The notes under the pieces: generated by a model
The model's input: the letters and a program-made list of their open reading frames with translations, nothing else
Database searches by the model: none
What the model was told of the DNA's origin: nothing
Part shown: piece by piece, positions 10,948 to 21,330 of the stretch
Position numbering within the stretch: the stretch's first letter is position 1
Layout: every line of letters starts with the position of its first letter
Translations under genes and position numbers: made by a program
Assembly (NCBI GenBank): GCA_003707065.3
Contig: PPXM03000003.1
Coordinates: 310,001-374,000 of the forward strand
Origin: Trigonopsis variabilis
Lineage: Eukaryota > Ascomycota > Trigonopsidomycetes > Trigonopsidales > Trigonopsidaceae
Length of the DNA: 64,000 nucleotides
Direction: 5' to 3'

Positions 10948-13684
10948 TCATTTTTCTTTCTCCTTTTCTCTAGCCTCCTCTGGAAGTTCCCGAAGCTCGA
11001 TTCGTTCCTCTACCACGCGGGGGCGGCCATCGGCAAGGTACTCACGAAGCGTCTCTTTTGCAACGACAATTGCTTTGTTTGCTGCAGTGCTGGATAGCGC
11101 CACCAAAGGACCAAGCATGTTGAGCACATAAGCAACATAGATACCAGAACCCAATACCAAGATAAGCATAAATAAAGCTGGATTCTTTAGTACTGCAACA
11201 AATTCGTTCCACCCGAGAACCATCAACAGGAGATAGAAGTACAACGGGATCTGAGAGATGCCTTGGACGCTCCCACGTTTGGCGTCCAGGTAAGTGCTTT
11301 CAGCAAACCGTAAAAAGTCTCCTCGTAATCTCTCAGTTCGCCTGTCCGTAATCAAGCGGTTCAGATCGACAGTATCGGTAGTATCATCTCCAATGGCACT
11401 CGCTTCGACTCCACTGTCTTCCCACGAAAATGGGAGCCCTTTTAGAGAAGGCATGGACAGAGTCTTTCCAGAAGATGATAGTTTTGCAGAGGAGAATAGT
11501 GGAATAAGAGTCAACGACTTCTGTCGAGCAATTTTGTAGACCCCTTCGATATCATCTGTCGGCCGCCAAATTCTAGGAACTCCCTCTTGATCATAGCGGA
11601 AGTTCTCTTCAAATTTATTGCGTAGTCTCGTAGTCATGGCATCATCTGAGACGGCGTTTCCAATAATACCACATAGGGCCATCCAACTATCCACTTGCAG
11701 CTGTCTTAAAGCCTTATCGGTTTGTTCTTTTGCTAATCCCAAGCCTAAATCATAACACGAGCTATGCAATTCTTTAATCCCCACATTAGTATCATCATCT
11801 TCATTAATTGGTACCTCATATTGTCGCAATGAGTTCTGGAAGGCATGGCTGTACTCCACCAAAACTTGATCCCACATGCTCTTAGACGACTCTTTGAAGA
11901 CTGGAGATAGAACATCCTCCAAATCGTTGGAAAGCCTTCTGATAAACTTGCGAATCAATGTCTGAGTCTCTTGTTTGCGGATCTCTTCCAGCGATTCTTG
12001 AAGAGAAATCTTGAAACTTCTCAGCTCAATAGAATAAGTAAATGGAACATCATTAATTAGACTTTCTTCCGCTTTAGTTTCAAAGAAATCCACTATGCTC
12101 TGCGAAGCAATTTCTACCAATGGTCCTAAGGCAGTTCCTGCTTGAGAGCTTTGACGTCTCGCCAGATTGACTGAATCCTCAAATTTCTTCATGCTGGTCT
12201 TCTGAACAAGTTGAAGTTGCGTTTTGAATAAGTGTGAATAAGCTGAAGCGATCTTTTCGTCCAATTCAGATCTCTTAACCTTATAGACCTGTTCAGAGTA
12301 CCGTTTTGCCGACTGATCGAACAATGCCAAGGCTCTTTCCCTGATACGGGATAATGTTTTCCCAAACCCATCAAGAAAGGAAGTGGCATCACTCAGTTCT
12401 TCCTTGATAGGTAGGATATCTTGATCCAATTGTTTCCAAGCCTCGCTGGCAATTTCGTCACATCGGAACTGGGCCACCAGAATATGCTGAGTCGGAAGAT
12501 CCAGATCTTTATTTAGTTCAATCTGTTTCCATGTTTGCTCCGCATAATATGGCCAGCCATCAATAGGGACCTTTCGGTGATATATCGGGTTGAACACGTA
12601 ATCGCTATTGGATGGTTCAGAGAATCTGGTTCGAAGCTCATCGATATCGGCACTGAACTTTTCAGTCTGTAGAAGTTTGTGAGGCAAAGCAGTGAACTGG
12701 AGATCAAAGAAGTCACTCAGAGAAACAGATTTAGCCTCATCTGGCTTCAACAGGGACTCCCAGATTTTCTCCAGATCCTGAGTGAGTGTATTGGCCAATT
12801 GAGAGAGAGGAGTGATCCCAATATGGTCCCTAATGACAAATAAAAGCAAAGATTTGTTTTTGGATCTAGTAAGGTCAGAAGTAATTCCAGAGTCGCAATG
12901 ATACATACTGTGCAAATAAGTTGAGGTTGACTTCAAACACTGTCTTCAACAGCGACATATTGGCTCCTTGGAATAGTCCAACTTGATGTTCCCACATATT
13001 AACAATGAGGACCTCAGATGTAGCAAGAGCAAAAAGGGCAGATTTTCGTTCAAAATCCTATGAGGTCAGTAAATAAACTGATCATATCACTATATACTTG
13101 ATCTTCTCCTCGTTCCCGGCCATCCGTGCCTTCCACATCCATAACCAGTATATGACCAAAAGTCGCTCTACTCATCCAAATGCCTAGTATTAGCTCATTT
13201 CCACAGCGGCATTGAGGGAACATAGAGCTTCCACACTGGTCGATGACGTCTTGGCCGGGAGCATCCACTCTGCGAAAAGGAATACGTGATTAAAGAAATA
13301 GACGTTTGATTCCATCTCACGTGAACATTGGAAGCCATAAGTAGTATCCAATAACAAATCGGTGGTGCAACTTCAGCCAACTTAACTTCAACTCCAGCGC
13401 GGCTCTATCAATGAATAACTTCAAAACCTACCTTTCGTAGTTTGTTGACGTCTCGCTTCCTCCATCACATCAAAGCGGGTGCCAAACAAAGCATTTAACA
13501 GAGTGCTTTTACCCGTGGATTGCGATCCAAAAACGGAAATCAGATGATAGTCAAGACCCACTTGATCTAAACCTATCTGCTCCAAGTAACTCGAAACATT
13601 TTGTCTCATGTTAGTTTGTTTTCCTCTTATTTATCCAACTTACGAGAAGTTTTTCTTTTCATCAACCAATTGAAGACTTGTCAT
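10948..13684 (-). CDS. SEY1: ER-fusion dynamin-like GTPase Sey1 (atlastin/RHD3 functional homologue)
   Basis: Sey1 tethers and fuses ER tubules. Five exons fit without frame error: 13644-13684, 13432-13604, 13098-13183, 12909-13057 and 10948-12865, giving 788 residues, close to the usual size. The GTPase domain carries the P-loop GSQSTGKST (residues 40-48), the switch region [20 protein letters not shown] and [21 protein letters not shown] long helical middle follows. Near the C terminus a membrane hairpin is visible ([17 protein letters not shown] and [20 protein letters not shown]), then a basic/acidic cytosolic tail. Three introns are 39-43 nt. The second (13184-13431, 248 nt) is unusually long for this window but is required to join TTKG to IWMSRA. 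The N terminus [13 protein letters not shown] matches the family. Confidence 0.93.
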
Positions 13685-14775
13685 GGTTGCGGAGGACCGA
13701 CGAGTTTAGACGTAAAGCTAGCAAGAGATGAGGCCAACGCAATAAGGGAGACCCAGCACACCAGCCAGCAAGAGACAGCACTGCCCTCTAAAAGATATGA
13801 GTCATGACCAGCAACTGTACAATCCAAGTAGAAATGAACTATTGGACTATCGAGGTGAGATACCAGTTGAACTTAGGTGCTGATCACTAGCTGCTCAAAG
13901 GACGTTTGAAGGAGCGTATACTCGGACAGCTATAAGTCAGCTATCGTTTGCTATGGTCGTTATCCGCCTTTTCTCCAAAGCTTTTATTCCTATAGGTATC
14001 GTGTACTCTTGCTCTGGAATCGGGTTACTGGTCATTAGCCTTTATCGACGAATGCTGGTCTATCACCAGTTTGCCTACTCGAGAGATATGGAGACCTATT
14101 TTTTGACTAGTGGCTCAGTTGTTGTTTTTGTCTCTGCCCTTTGTGTGTCTATTTATGTGGTTATCTTGATATTATTGGTACATCTTTGAGGATTCTGTGA
14201 GCTATTTGACATTTATTTTAAGCATATTCAGTGGCTCGGATAGCCTTTCATTAAACTTCTTGGTCTCTGTTGCTAATATCCTGTTTTATATGGATCGAGC
14301 AACGATCCATTTGATTTTTCTAGGCTTATGCGAAACGCGTGCACAGACTAAATCAATTATATTTAGCAACGGAGACTAAATACCTGTTGCGCCCATTATT
14401 ACTTGATTGGCCGCCAGCTGAGATCGTGCTTTCCTTAGCGTGTTAGAACAATTAAAATGACTTCTTTCACGACTGTCTCCTCGAGAAGGCTCATATCTAT
14501 ACCAATTACGCTTTATATATATGTGGTAATTTAATTCGGCTCTCTCATCACTGGGCATAATGTATCATTCATAGTCCTTGTGTGTTCCTTTTGTCGTACC
14601 CTGATCTCTGTCACTCCAGACATACGATTGACGCGCTTCTCTCCATCCCAATTGTTGTGATCTCCACACGCATCTCATTATCGTTATACAGTCTGGATCC
14701 ACCAGAAGCTCCTCGTATTGGGATCAAGTCTTGTTACTTCCGACATCGCGTTGTCACGACTGCGCTTCCATTTCC
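13685..14775. other. Intergenic between divergent SEY1 and TRS130
   Basis: 1.1 kb that should contain both promoters. Apart from the small hydrophobic frame at 13953-14189 listed separately, no gene, RNA or repeat is evident. Confidence 0.45.
13953..14189 (+). CDS. Possible small two-helix membrane protein
   Basis: A 78-residue ATG-started frame with two strongly hydrophobic segments (AFIPIGIVYSCSGIGLLVIS and SGSVVVFVSALCVSIYVVIL). They are separated by a polar tyrosine/arginine-rich loop. I do not recognise a family. It lies alone in the spacer between SEY1 and TRS130. Chance hydrophobic frames are common in T-rich DNA, so this is only a candidate. A second hydrophobic frame just downstream (14197-14379) could be another exon, but I found no convincing splice pair that joins them in frame. 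Confidence 0.22.
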   Translation: MVVIRLFSKAFIPIGIVYSCSGIGLLVISLYRRMLVYHQFAYSRDMETYFLTSGSVVVFVSALCVSIYVVILILLVHL

Positions 14776-17700
14776 ATGACCAGTAATGCCCTTCCTATAT
14801 CTTATCGTGATCCATTTGATGTTTACAGGCTACTGGAAGAACATATAAAGGCTCGGTTACCGCTCGAAAATCTTCATTGGCATCTCCCTCCTCGGCCTTT
14901 GCGATCAATAGCCGAATTGGACATATCATTACATGAAGAAACATTCAAAGCAGAGCGAGGACCACCTAAGCATCAATTGCCCGGACTTCAATTGACAGAT
15001 TTCATAAAAGTCATATTTATTCGATGCGACGATTTAGAGATCTATCGCCAAACGGTTCGACCCATGATTCGAGAATGGTTCGCTGATGCCGTGACGCCGA
15101 ATCGGCAGGAAACCGAATGGTTAATCGTATACGTTTCATCTGGAGGCCCTTCAGGAACGTACGCAAGGTTTAAAACTAGTGTGTATGATAAGATCCGCTC
15201 CGATTTCAACGCGTCTAAGGAAGATCGGTGTCTACATATTCGACTGGGCGAAAAGGAGTTGGAAAACGGGGTGAGTTCTTTAATGAATCATATAAAATCT
15301 GGGGTATTGTCAGCATTTAGTAAAAGGGTTGAACTATATGAAGAAGAAATCAAGAAGCAAGAAGATCGCCGGATGGTAAGAGGGTGGAACTTTGGGACTT
15401 TTTTTGTTTTGAAGGAGGGTTTGGCCATTTCATTTGAAAGAACGAATTTAATAGAAGATAGTTTGATCCAATATGGAGAACTGGAAGTATTATTTAGTCA
15501 GATATCGAAGGATCAGGATTCCTTTCTTAATGAACGACTAGGATCACCTGCTAACCGTCCTCGGAAATTGGCTGATTATGGATGTGACTGGGATTTACGT
15601 CATCAGATTGCACTGAACGATATCTCTTTGTTTGATTTCCATTCTTATCTTTTTGCTAGACAAGTACAAGTCTTGCTGAAATGCATAAAGATGAAAAATC
15701 ACTCAAATGCTCTCCAATGGACAAGTCAGCTCTTTCAAATAAGTAGAGATTTTGTTGCCACGGTATCGAGTAAACTCCTTGACCACGATATTGAACCCTT
15801 GGTTGTGTATACTTGGGTCTACTCGACAATTGATGAAATTCTCGAATTGGAAGGACTACCGACTGACGAGAACGAGACGATGGCTGAGCATAAAGGGGAA
15901 TTGATACTTATCCAGCGGTTTTCTCTGGAAAGTTTGGCTAAACCGTTGGGTTGGTCATTAGGAGATTTCGATGATTTGACGTTGGAGGATAGGACGCACG
16001 ACCATGCAGGGTCGACTAAGACATTGCCCCTTCCATCCTACGCAGATGATAAGCTCAAGCACTTTTTCTCCTCGAAGGAAGATTTCGTTGCTGAATCGAC
16101 TCGATTAATTGAAGCTGCTCTGGCCGAGTTTGAAATTGCAAATCGTTTAAGAACAGTTGATGGTTTAAAGACGGAATTAGCGTTTACTTGTTATAATTCG
16201 GGAAGATATGAAAAAGCTCTTCAGCTCCTAGGCAACATTCCGTTTATGTATATGAGCCAGGGTTGGGACTCTATTGCTAATCAAACTCAGTGGATCTATA
16301 CCCAATCTTGTCTTAAGGTTGGCAACCATAAAGCATATCTGAATGGAGCTCTTGACCTTCTAGCTAACAGAGACAAGATTCCCACTGTACAATTGCATGT
16401 TACCACCGATCGAATTCTCCAAAGTGCTGAGAATAATAAGGAAATGGTAGAATATAGCCTCGATCGATTATTTTCGGTCGCGGTTGCTCCATGCCTCGAG
16501 TTCTCCGAGGTAGATGACTCTATACTGATCATTTGTAAGCTATCTAGTGATTTCGATCCCAGGTGGCATTTCGACGAAATTCAGTTGACTTTGGAAAAGA
16601 ATGATGATCCCAGTATAAATATAATCTTTTCGGTTTTTTCAGACTATGACTACGGCGTCCGACAGGGATCCAATACCTACAAATTAATGACCCGGACTTT
16701 ATTCCCAGGGAATTATTTCCCCTCAAAGATGAAATTCTACTTTAAAAGTATCGTTTTGAATAAAACTTTTGTCCCTACCGATCGACCAATTATCACCCTT
16801 TTCCCTCCTCCTAATACTGTTAGCGTGGATTTCAAGCCTGCAGATGCTCTGAAATTAAGTGATGGTGGCCAGTTCATTGCTGACATTATTTCTTATTGTT
16901 CCGATATCCAGTCTGCTTCCTTGACTCTTCATAGTGCATCACCAGGTCTTCGTTTGATCACTAGGGACATTGCTTCTAATCCTACCGGTGTGGCCACTGT
17001 AGACGCTCAGAATCCTGGAAAGATTCTCCTCGGCAAGTTTCCTCTCCGATCCAATATATCTATTGTCATACCACATACTACTGATATGGAAGTGAGTGAG
17101 ATTCGAGTACGCTGGGAGCTTGATTATAAGTTGGAGTCTGGGCTTAGCTTTAAGCTCTCTGATATCACCAAGATTATCACTGCCCTACCAATCGAAGTTA
17201 ATGTTCAAGATATTTTCAAATCAGACTACATTCTCTCTAAGTTTTCAATCACCTGTTCTAATCTTTATGGCCCCATTCGAATAAAAGGGGTTGAACTTGA
17301 AGAAAACGAGTCATTTGGCTGTCTGACTGGACCCTCGACCTCCGACTCCTTCATTGCGTTTGACCCGCAGCCCGTATCTTTTGTTTTCAAGGTTTCAAAG
17401 AAAGACTCCTTCTCGACGAAGACCAAAGCTAATCCTTTGTTACTCTCTATCCGATTTTCTCCGTTGGAACAAGGTATCAACATTCCCCTTTGCACTCTTG
17501 TCTAACTCTAGAAATCCTTTCCGCCGTGGAAGATCTGGTCACCCGGGAGCTTGCTCGAAATATGCTTACCAAATACTTACGATTGGTGATCTCGGGCCTG
17601 ACTGAAATTAGGTTTGATACAGTGTCTTATGGCGTGAATGGACAACTGGTTCTTGACTCATTTGATTTCGATTTCTGGGAACGCAAGCTTAAGTACATTC

Positions 17701-18263
17701 CAAACCGGGCTTTCTTAAAGCTCATGACAGTCCTACAAACACTATTCACGACCAGTGTTGTTCGATACACGGACAATTCTTCTTTTGCAGAGAGATTAAT
17801 CCAGATTGAAGTTGACATTCCTACTACTCATATCCTTCACACTGCTGAGTTTGCATGGGATCGACCTTTTGAACAAATTCACTGGATAGTGGGGGAGCCT
17901 GTGCAGACAACTTTAAAAATTTCGAGTACGATGAAATGGAACTTGATCGGGGATTCTATTGCCGGCCTGAGTGGCTTTTTTTATACCATCGATGCTAAGT
18001 CTGACCAATGGCTAGTTTACGGTCGAAGACAAGGTTTCTTTCCTCTAGCATTTGACTCGGCTCCATTTGAGGTCTCTATTTCACTCATCCCCATTAGGAC
18101 TGGCTATCATATGCTGCCCTCACTTGAGATCCGTCTTGCCGTTATCCCGGGAAGACAGATCGGACAGCTTACTACGGATGTCGATTTCATAGATGATTCA
18201 AGGGTAATGGCAGTCAAAGCGAGTAAACGAGACGTCACTTATAGTCTTAATCTGAATGGCTGA
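14776..18263 (+). CDS. TRS130: TRAPPII subunit Trs130 (TRAPPC10)
   Basis: Large subunit of the TRAPPII complex, which activates Rab11/Ypt31 at the trans-Golgi. Two exons, 14776-17473 and 17512-18263, joined by a 38-nt intron (CTAAC branch), give 1149 residues, typical of the family. The N terminus has the characteristic block running through YRDPFDVYRLLEEHIKARLP and HWHLPPRP, then FIKVIFIRCDDLEIYR and REWFADAVTPNRQETEWLIV. The middle is helical and TPR-like (RYEKALQLLGNIPFMYMSQG). The C terminus is beta-rich, as expected for the paired Ig-like domains. The splice restores SPLEQ-EILSAVEDL in frame. An earlier in-frame TTG gives a longer frame but ATG 14776 (MTSNALPISYRDPFDVY) fits. Its stop lies 88 bp from the stop of the convergent EXPERA gene. 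Confidence 0.9.
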
Positions 18264-18351
18264 GTTGCTGGTCGACCTATCGGCTTTGTATAGTGAGATT
18301 ATCAACTATATTGCTCGCTGACTTGGAGTTACTCCTCCCGCCAGCACCCCT

Positions 18352-18905
18352 TCAGTCATATTTTGGCGGAGGGCTGGTGATGAAGTCCATCAGCCGCGTG
18401 TACATGTCTCCTGCCATGACTAGAGGGATGAAGAAAGTAGGTGCATAGACAATGACGAGGTTAAGCTTTTCCAACCGGGATAGATCGAAGGAAAATATCT
18501 CGGCCATGCAACCAAACGTAGTGACTGACGCAACCACGCTATAGGAAAAACATCTCAGCCAAAAGCACAGTCGTGACTGGTATGTCAGGCTCGAAGGCCG
18601 GTAGACGGTCTTAAATAGATGGAAGCTCGCGTAGAAAAAGAAAGGCAATTGCCCGACAAGTTCGATCCAGACAAACGCCTGTAGCCAGAATGGTTTATTT
18701 ACAATCAAGTAGTCCTTGTTGGTTTCGATATGGTACTCTATGAGAGACTGTATCCCAGGAAGCCACGGCCCCCACGCTATATAAGAATCAATTAGTACCG
18801 TGATGGGGATATGGATAAGACTTGAATTTTAGAACACAACGCGCTGAATGCTGTCACTCACAAATATGCAAAATACCAACGATCTTGTGGATACTGTGAT
18901 CTCAT
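18352..18905 (-). CDS. EXPERA-domain membrane protein (TMEM97/sigma-2 receptor-like)
   Basis: Two exons, 18862-18905 and 18352-18820, separated by a 41-nt intron, encode 170 residues with four hydrophobic helices. TMEM97-type proteins are ER/endolysosomal sterol-binding proteins related to emopamil-binding protein. Family-like features are FLIHIPITVLIDSY at the first helix end, KPFWLQAFVWIELVGQLPFF in the second, and VYAPTFFIPLVMAGDMY in the last. The first exon reads MRSQYPQDRWYFAY. The C terminus ends SPPPKYD without a clear ER-retrieval motif. Gene order is convergent with TRS130. Which sterol or lipid is handled cannot be told from sequence. Confidence 0.85.
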
Positions 18906-19070
18906 TTATTGTCGCTGTTGGTTGAATTTGTGGACTGTCGAGTGACAGTAGTAGCTGTGCCACCAATTGGGATATTATCAGCCGGGACTTTTCTTTCACT
19001 GCGTCGAGATTGAATAAAGAAATATGGTAGCATCGGGAAGAGCCACAATAAATGACGGAACATAGTAACA

Positions 19071-19104
<34 letters not shown>

Positions 19105-19491
19105 GAGCCTGCAATGGGTAGATAGCAAGGGAAAGACCACAAAGAGGAAAAAAAAAGACTACAGAGATTGGCAAGACTTGGCTGGAATGGTGTGCAAAAA
19201 TTCGAAACAGGCGGGAAAAGCCAGAGGTCCATGTGAACTCAGTCGGCATCAATAAAACATCGACAAAGAAATACCATACTTCAGGCTCACAAGCGTACAC
19301 ACATCAACAACCATAGTTATATGACCGAGATTATAGACATCGTTCCTAAAGGACATTCAGCACCATACACCAAGCTCACTAACGTTACTCTGTTGTCCAT
19401 ATTCAATACAAAGGGAGTCTTACGTCATACAATAATCCAAAGAATCTTAAAAATATTTCACATTAGATGTGCCGGACAGAATCGTAACAGG
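18906..19491. other. Intergenic with AT microsatellite
   Basis: Promoter side of the EXPERA gene and 3' side of the CFEM gene. It contains the AT repeat listed separately; short frames here arise from that repeat. No gene is supported. Confidence 0.5.
19071..19102. repeat. (AT)n microsatellite
   Basis: A near-perfect run of alternating A and T of 25 nt, followed after one slip by another short AT run. It sits about 170-200 bp upstream of the EXPERA-gene start codon (minus strand). Such runs are length-variable and nucleosome-depleted; no function can be assigned. Confidence 0.95.
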
Positions 19492-21255
19492 TTAAAGTAA
19501 AAAGACAAGCAAAGGGGCCAAAAGGACAGCTCCAACGCTGGAGGCTGATCGAGAAGCACCACCGACGTACTCGCCGGCAGAGGTCGAAGTAGCCTCGGCC
19601 TCAGCCTCAGAAGTAGCAGCAGCAGCCTTGCTGGAGATGGTCGCTTCAGCACCAGAAGTACCCTCAGGGGCCGCAGTACCAGCCTCGGCGGTTGTGGAGC
19701 AAGGGATGGTGATGGTGGTACCTTCAACGACGGTCACGGTGTAGCCTGAAGGAAGAGCAGCCTCAGTCGAGCAAGGTACAGTGACAGTCTTGCCTTCGAT
19801 GACAGTGACGGTGTATCCTGAAGGAAGGGCAGTAGCAGTGGCTTCAACACTAGAGCAAGGAATGGTGATGGTGGTACCGTTCACAACAGTCACAGTGGCA
19901 TTAGCAGCGGCGGTGGTCTTGGTGCACTCTTCACAAGGGATTGTGTAAGTGCTTCCCTCAATGACAGTGGAAGTATAGGCGCCAGGAACGGAAGTGACAT
20001 TAGAGGCAGCAGACGAAGTGACAGCCAACACGGAAGACGAACCGCCAGTGCAAGAATCCACAAGAGAAACGCCAATAGTGGTATAAGAGGCGCAAGCATA
20101 AGTGGAGGTGCTCAGAACATAGAAGTTGGATACGGAACCAGAGCAGACATAGAAGGTAGAGAATCCACCAAGGGTCAAAGAACCATCCTCATAAACCCAG
20201 TTAGCAATGGCTCCACTAGGGATGGTCTCGGCAGCGTAGACCTTTCCAGTGGAATCAGCATAAAGGTAGTATTTACCATCAAGGATCAAACTGGAGCCGT
20301 CGAGGACAAAGCAGTTAGCGACGGCAACAGCACGGCGTGCCAAGTTGGTGACAGTCAAAACGAGTTCACTAGAATCGGCATCAATGGTGATTTGGTAACC
20401 ATCAAAGTCGAAGGAGAAATATAAAGAACCAGACGAGGCAGAAGGAGCTGAAGAGACAGAAGCGACAGCGGAAGAGGCCACAACGGCCGATGAGGCAGCG
20501 ACAGCGCTCGTAGGGAGAGCTGAGCTAGAGACAGCAGCGGAAGTAGAGTTTGAAACACCAGAAGAAGAACCAACAGCACTGGAAGGAACAGCAGACTCTG
20601 AAACAGCAGGTTCAGAAGCAGCGGCGGATCCCGAAGCAGTGGTAACCTCTGCACCAGTAGTGGGTTCTCCAGCAGACTCAGAAGCAGTAGTGGCTCCAGT
20701 GGGTTCTCCGGTGGGACCAGCAGCCGTAGTCTCTGAAGCTTCACTCGTAGGGGTTGCAGTAGTAGTATCCTCAGAACCCCCGGTGCTGGAAGCCGGAGCG
20801 GTGGTGGCACCAGTAGAAGCTTCAGTAGTGGTAGCGGCAGTAGTAGAGGTAGTCGACACGTCAGAAGTGAAAATTGAGTAAGGGCTGGCAGCCGAGGACA
20901 AGGCTGAGGTACCAGCGTCGCCGATGATCCAAGTGTCAGCACCAACGCTGTTACAGAGAGAAGTAACGTCGTGAACAACAGCAGTGACCTCAGTGCCGGT
21001 ACAAGAAGAAGCAACGCATAAAGCGACTGGTTGAGAAAGCGTTTGCAAGACGCAGAGACAGCCAGTATCCCAGTAAGGACAGATACCGGTGCTCATGTCT
21101 CGGAAACAGGCCTTGGCACAAGCCGGAAGCTCGTCGTAGATAGGGTCGGCAAGACCATTAATGCTGGCAGTTTGCGCAACAGAAGGGTAACTTTCGTACT
21201 GAGCAAGAGCTTGAGAAGCAAGGGCAGAAAGACCGAAGAAAACGTATCCCTTCAT
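19492..21255 (-). CDS. GPI-anchored CFEM cell-wall/heme-binding-type protein with tandem repeats
   Basis: Intronless, 587 residues. Order: signal peptide (1-18, MKGYVFFGLSALASQALA); CFEM domain (about 37-105) with eight cysteines at 46, 50, 59, 66, 68, 80, 85 and 101; an S/T/A-rich O-glycosylation stalk (about 130-270); a compact hydrophobic beta-rich region (about 275-400, LYFSFDFDGYQITIDADSS onward); four related repeats (about 420-525) of the form YTVTVxEGxTxTxPC; a second S/T/A stalk; and a C-terminal hydrophobic tail (VGAVLLAPLLVFLL) after small residues, as expected for GPI addition. Asp63 between the third and fourth cysteines matches the axial heme ligand of Candida CFEM proteins such as Csa2. 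Heme/iron acquisition is therefore possible, but adhesion or wall structure is equally open. Confidence 0.88.
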   Translation of the reverse strand: MKGYVFFGLSALASQALAQYESYPSVAQTASINGLADPIYDELPACAKACFRDMSTGICPYWDTGCLCVLQTLSQPVALCVASSCTGTEVTAVVHDVTSLCNSVGADTWIIGDAGTSALSSAASPYSIFTSDVSTTSTTAATTTEASTGATTAPASSTGGSEDTTTATPTSEASETTAAGPTGEPTGATTASESAGEPTTGAEVTTASGSAAASEPAVSESAVPSSAVGSSSGVSNSTSAAVSSSALPTSAVAASSAVVASSAVASVSSAPSASSGSLYFSFDFDGYQITIDADSSELVLTVTNLARRAVAVANCFVLDGSSLILDGKYYLYADSTGKVYAAETIPSGAIANWVYEDGSLTLGGFSTFYVCSGSVSNFYVLSTSTYACASYTTIGVSLVDSCTGGSSSVLAVTSSAASNVTSVPGAYTSTVIEGSTYTIPCEECTKTTAAANATVTVVNGTTITIPCSSVEATATALPSGYTVTVIEGKTVTVPCSTEAALPSGYTVTVVEGTTITIPCSTTAEAGTAAPEGTSGAEATISSKAAAATSEAEAEATSTSAGEYVGGASRSASSVGAVLLAPLLVFLL

Positions 21256-21320
21256 AATAACGAATGACTTAAACGAGGGTTGCTCGAGGAGATCAAACCG
21301 GCAATGGTGACAACCGCGGT

Positions 21321-21330
21321 CCTATATACC
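21321..21330 (-). promoter_or_regulatory. TATA-like element of the CFEM gene
   Basis: On the minus strand the sequence GGTATATAGG lies about 65-75 bp upstream of the CFEM start codon. Its spacing and match suit a TATA box of a strongly expressed wall-protein gene. This is inference from motif and position only. Confidence 0.4.

Noticed and set aside
13184-13431. Cassette exon reading inside the long SEY1 intron
   Set aside because: The frames I tried through the internal blocks meet a stop or replace the GTPase core with unfamiliar sequence, so the simple 248-nt intron is preferred in the annotation.
20355-21014. 219-codon leucine-rich open frame inside the CFEM gene
   Set aside because: It is a shifted reading of the Ser/Thr/Ala-rich stalk; the composition is an artefact of GCA/TCT-type codons. 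The CFEM frame has signal peptide, domain and GPI tail.
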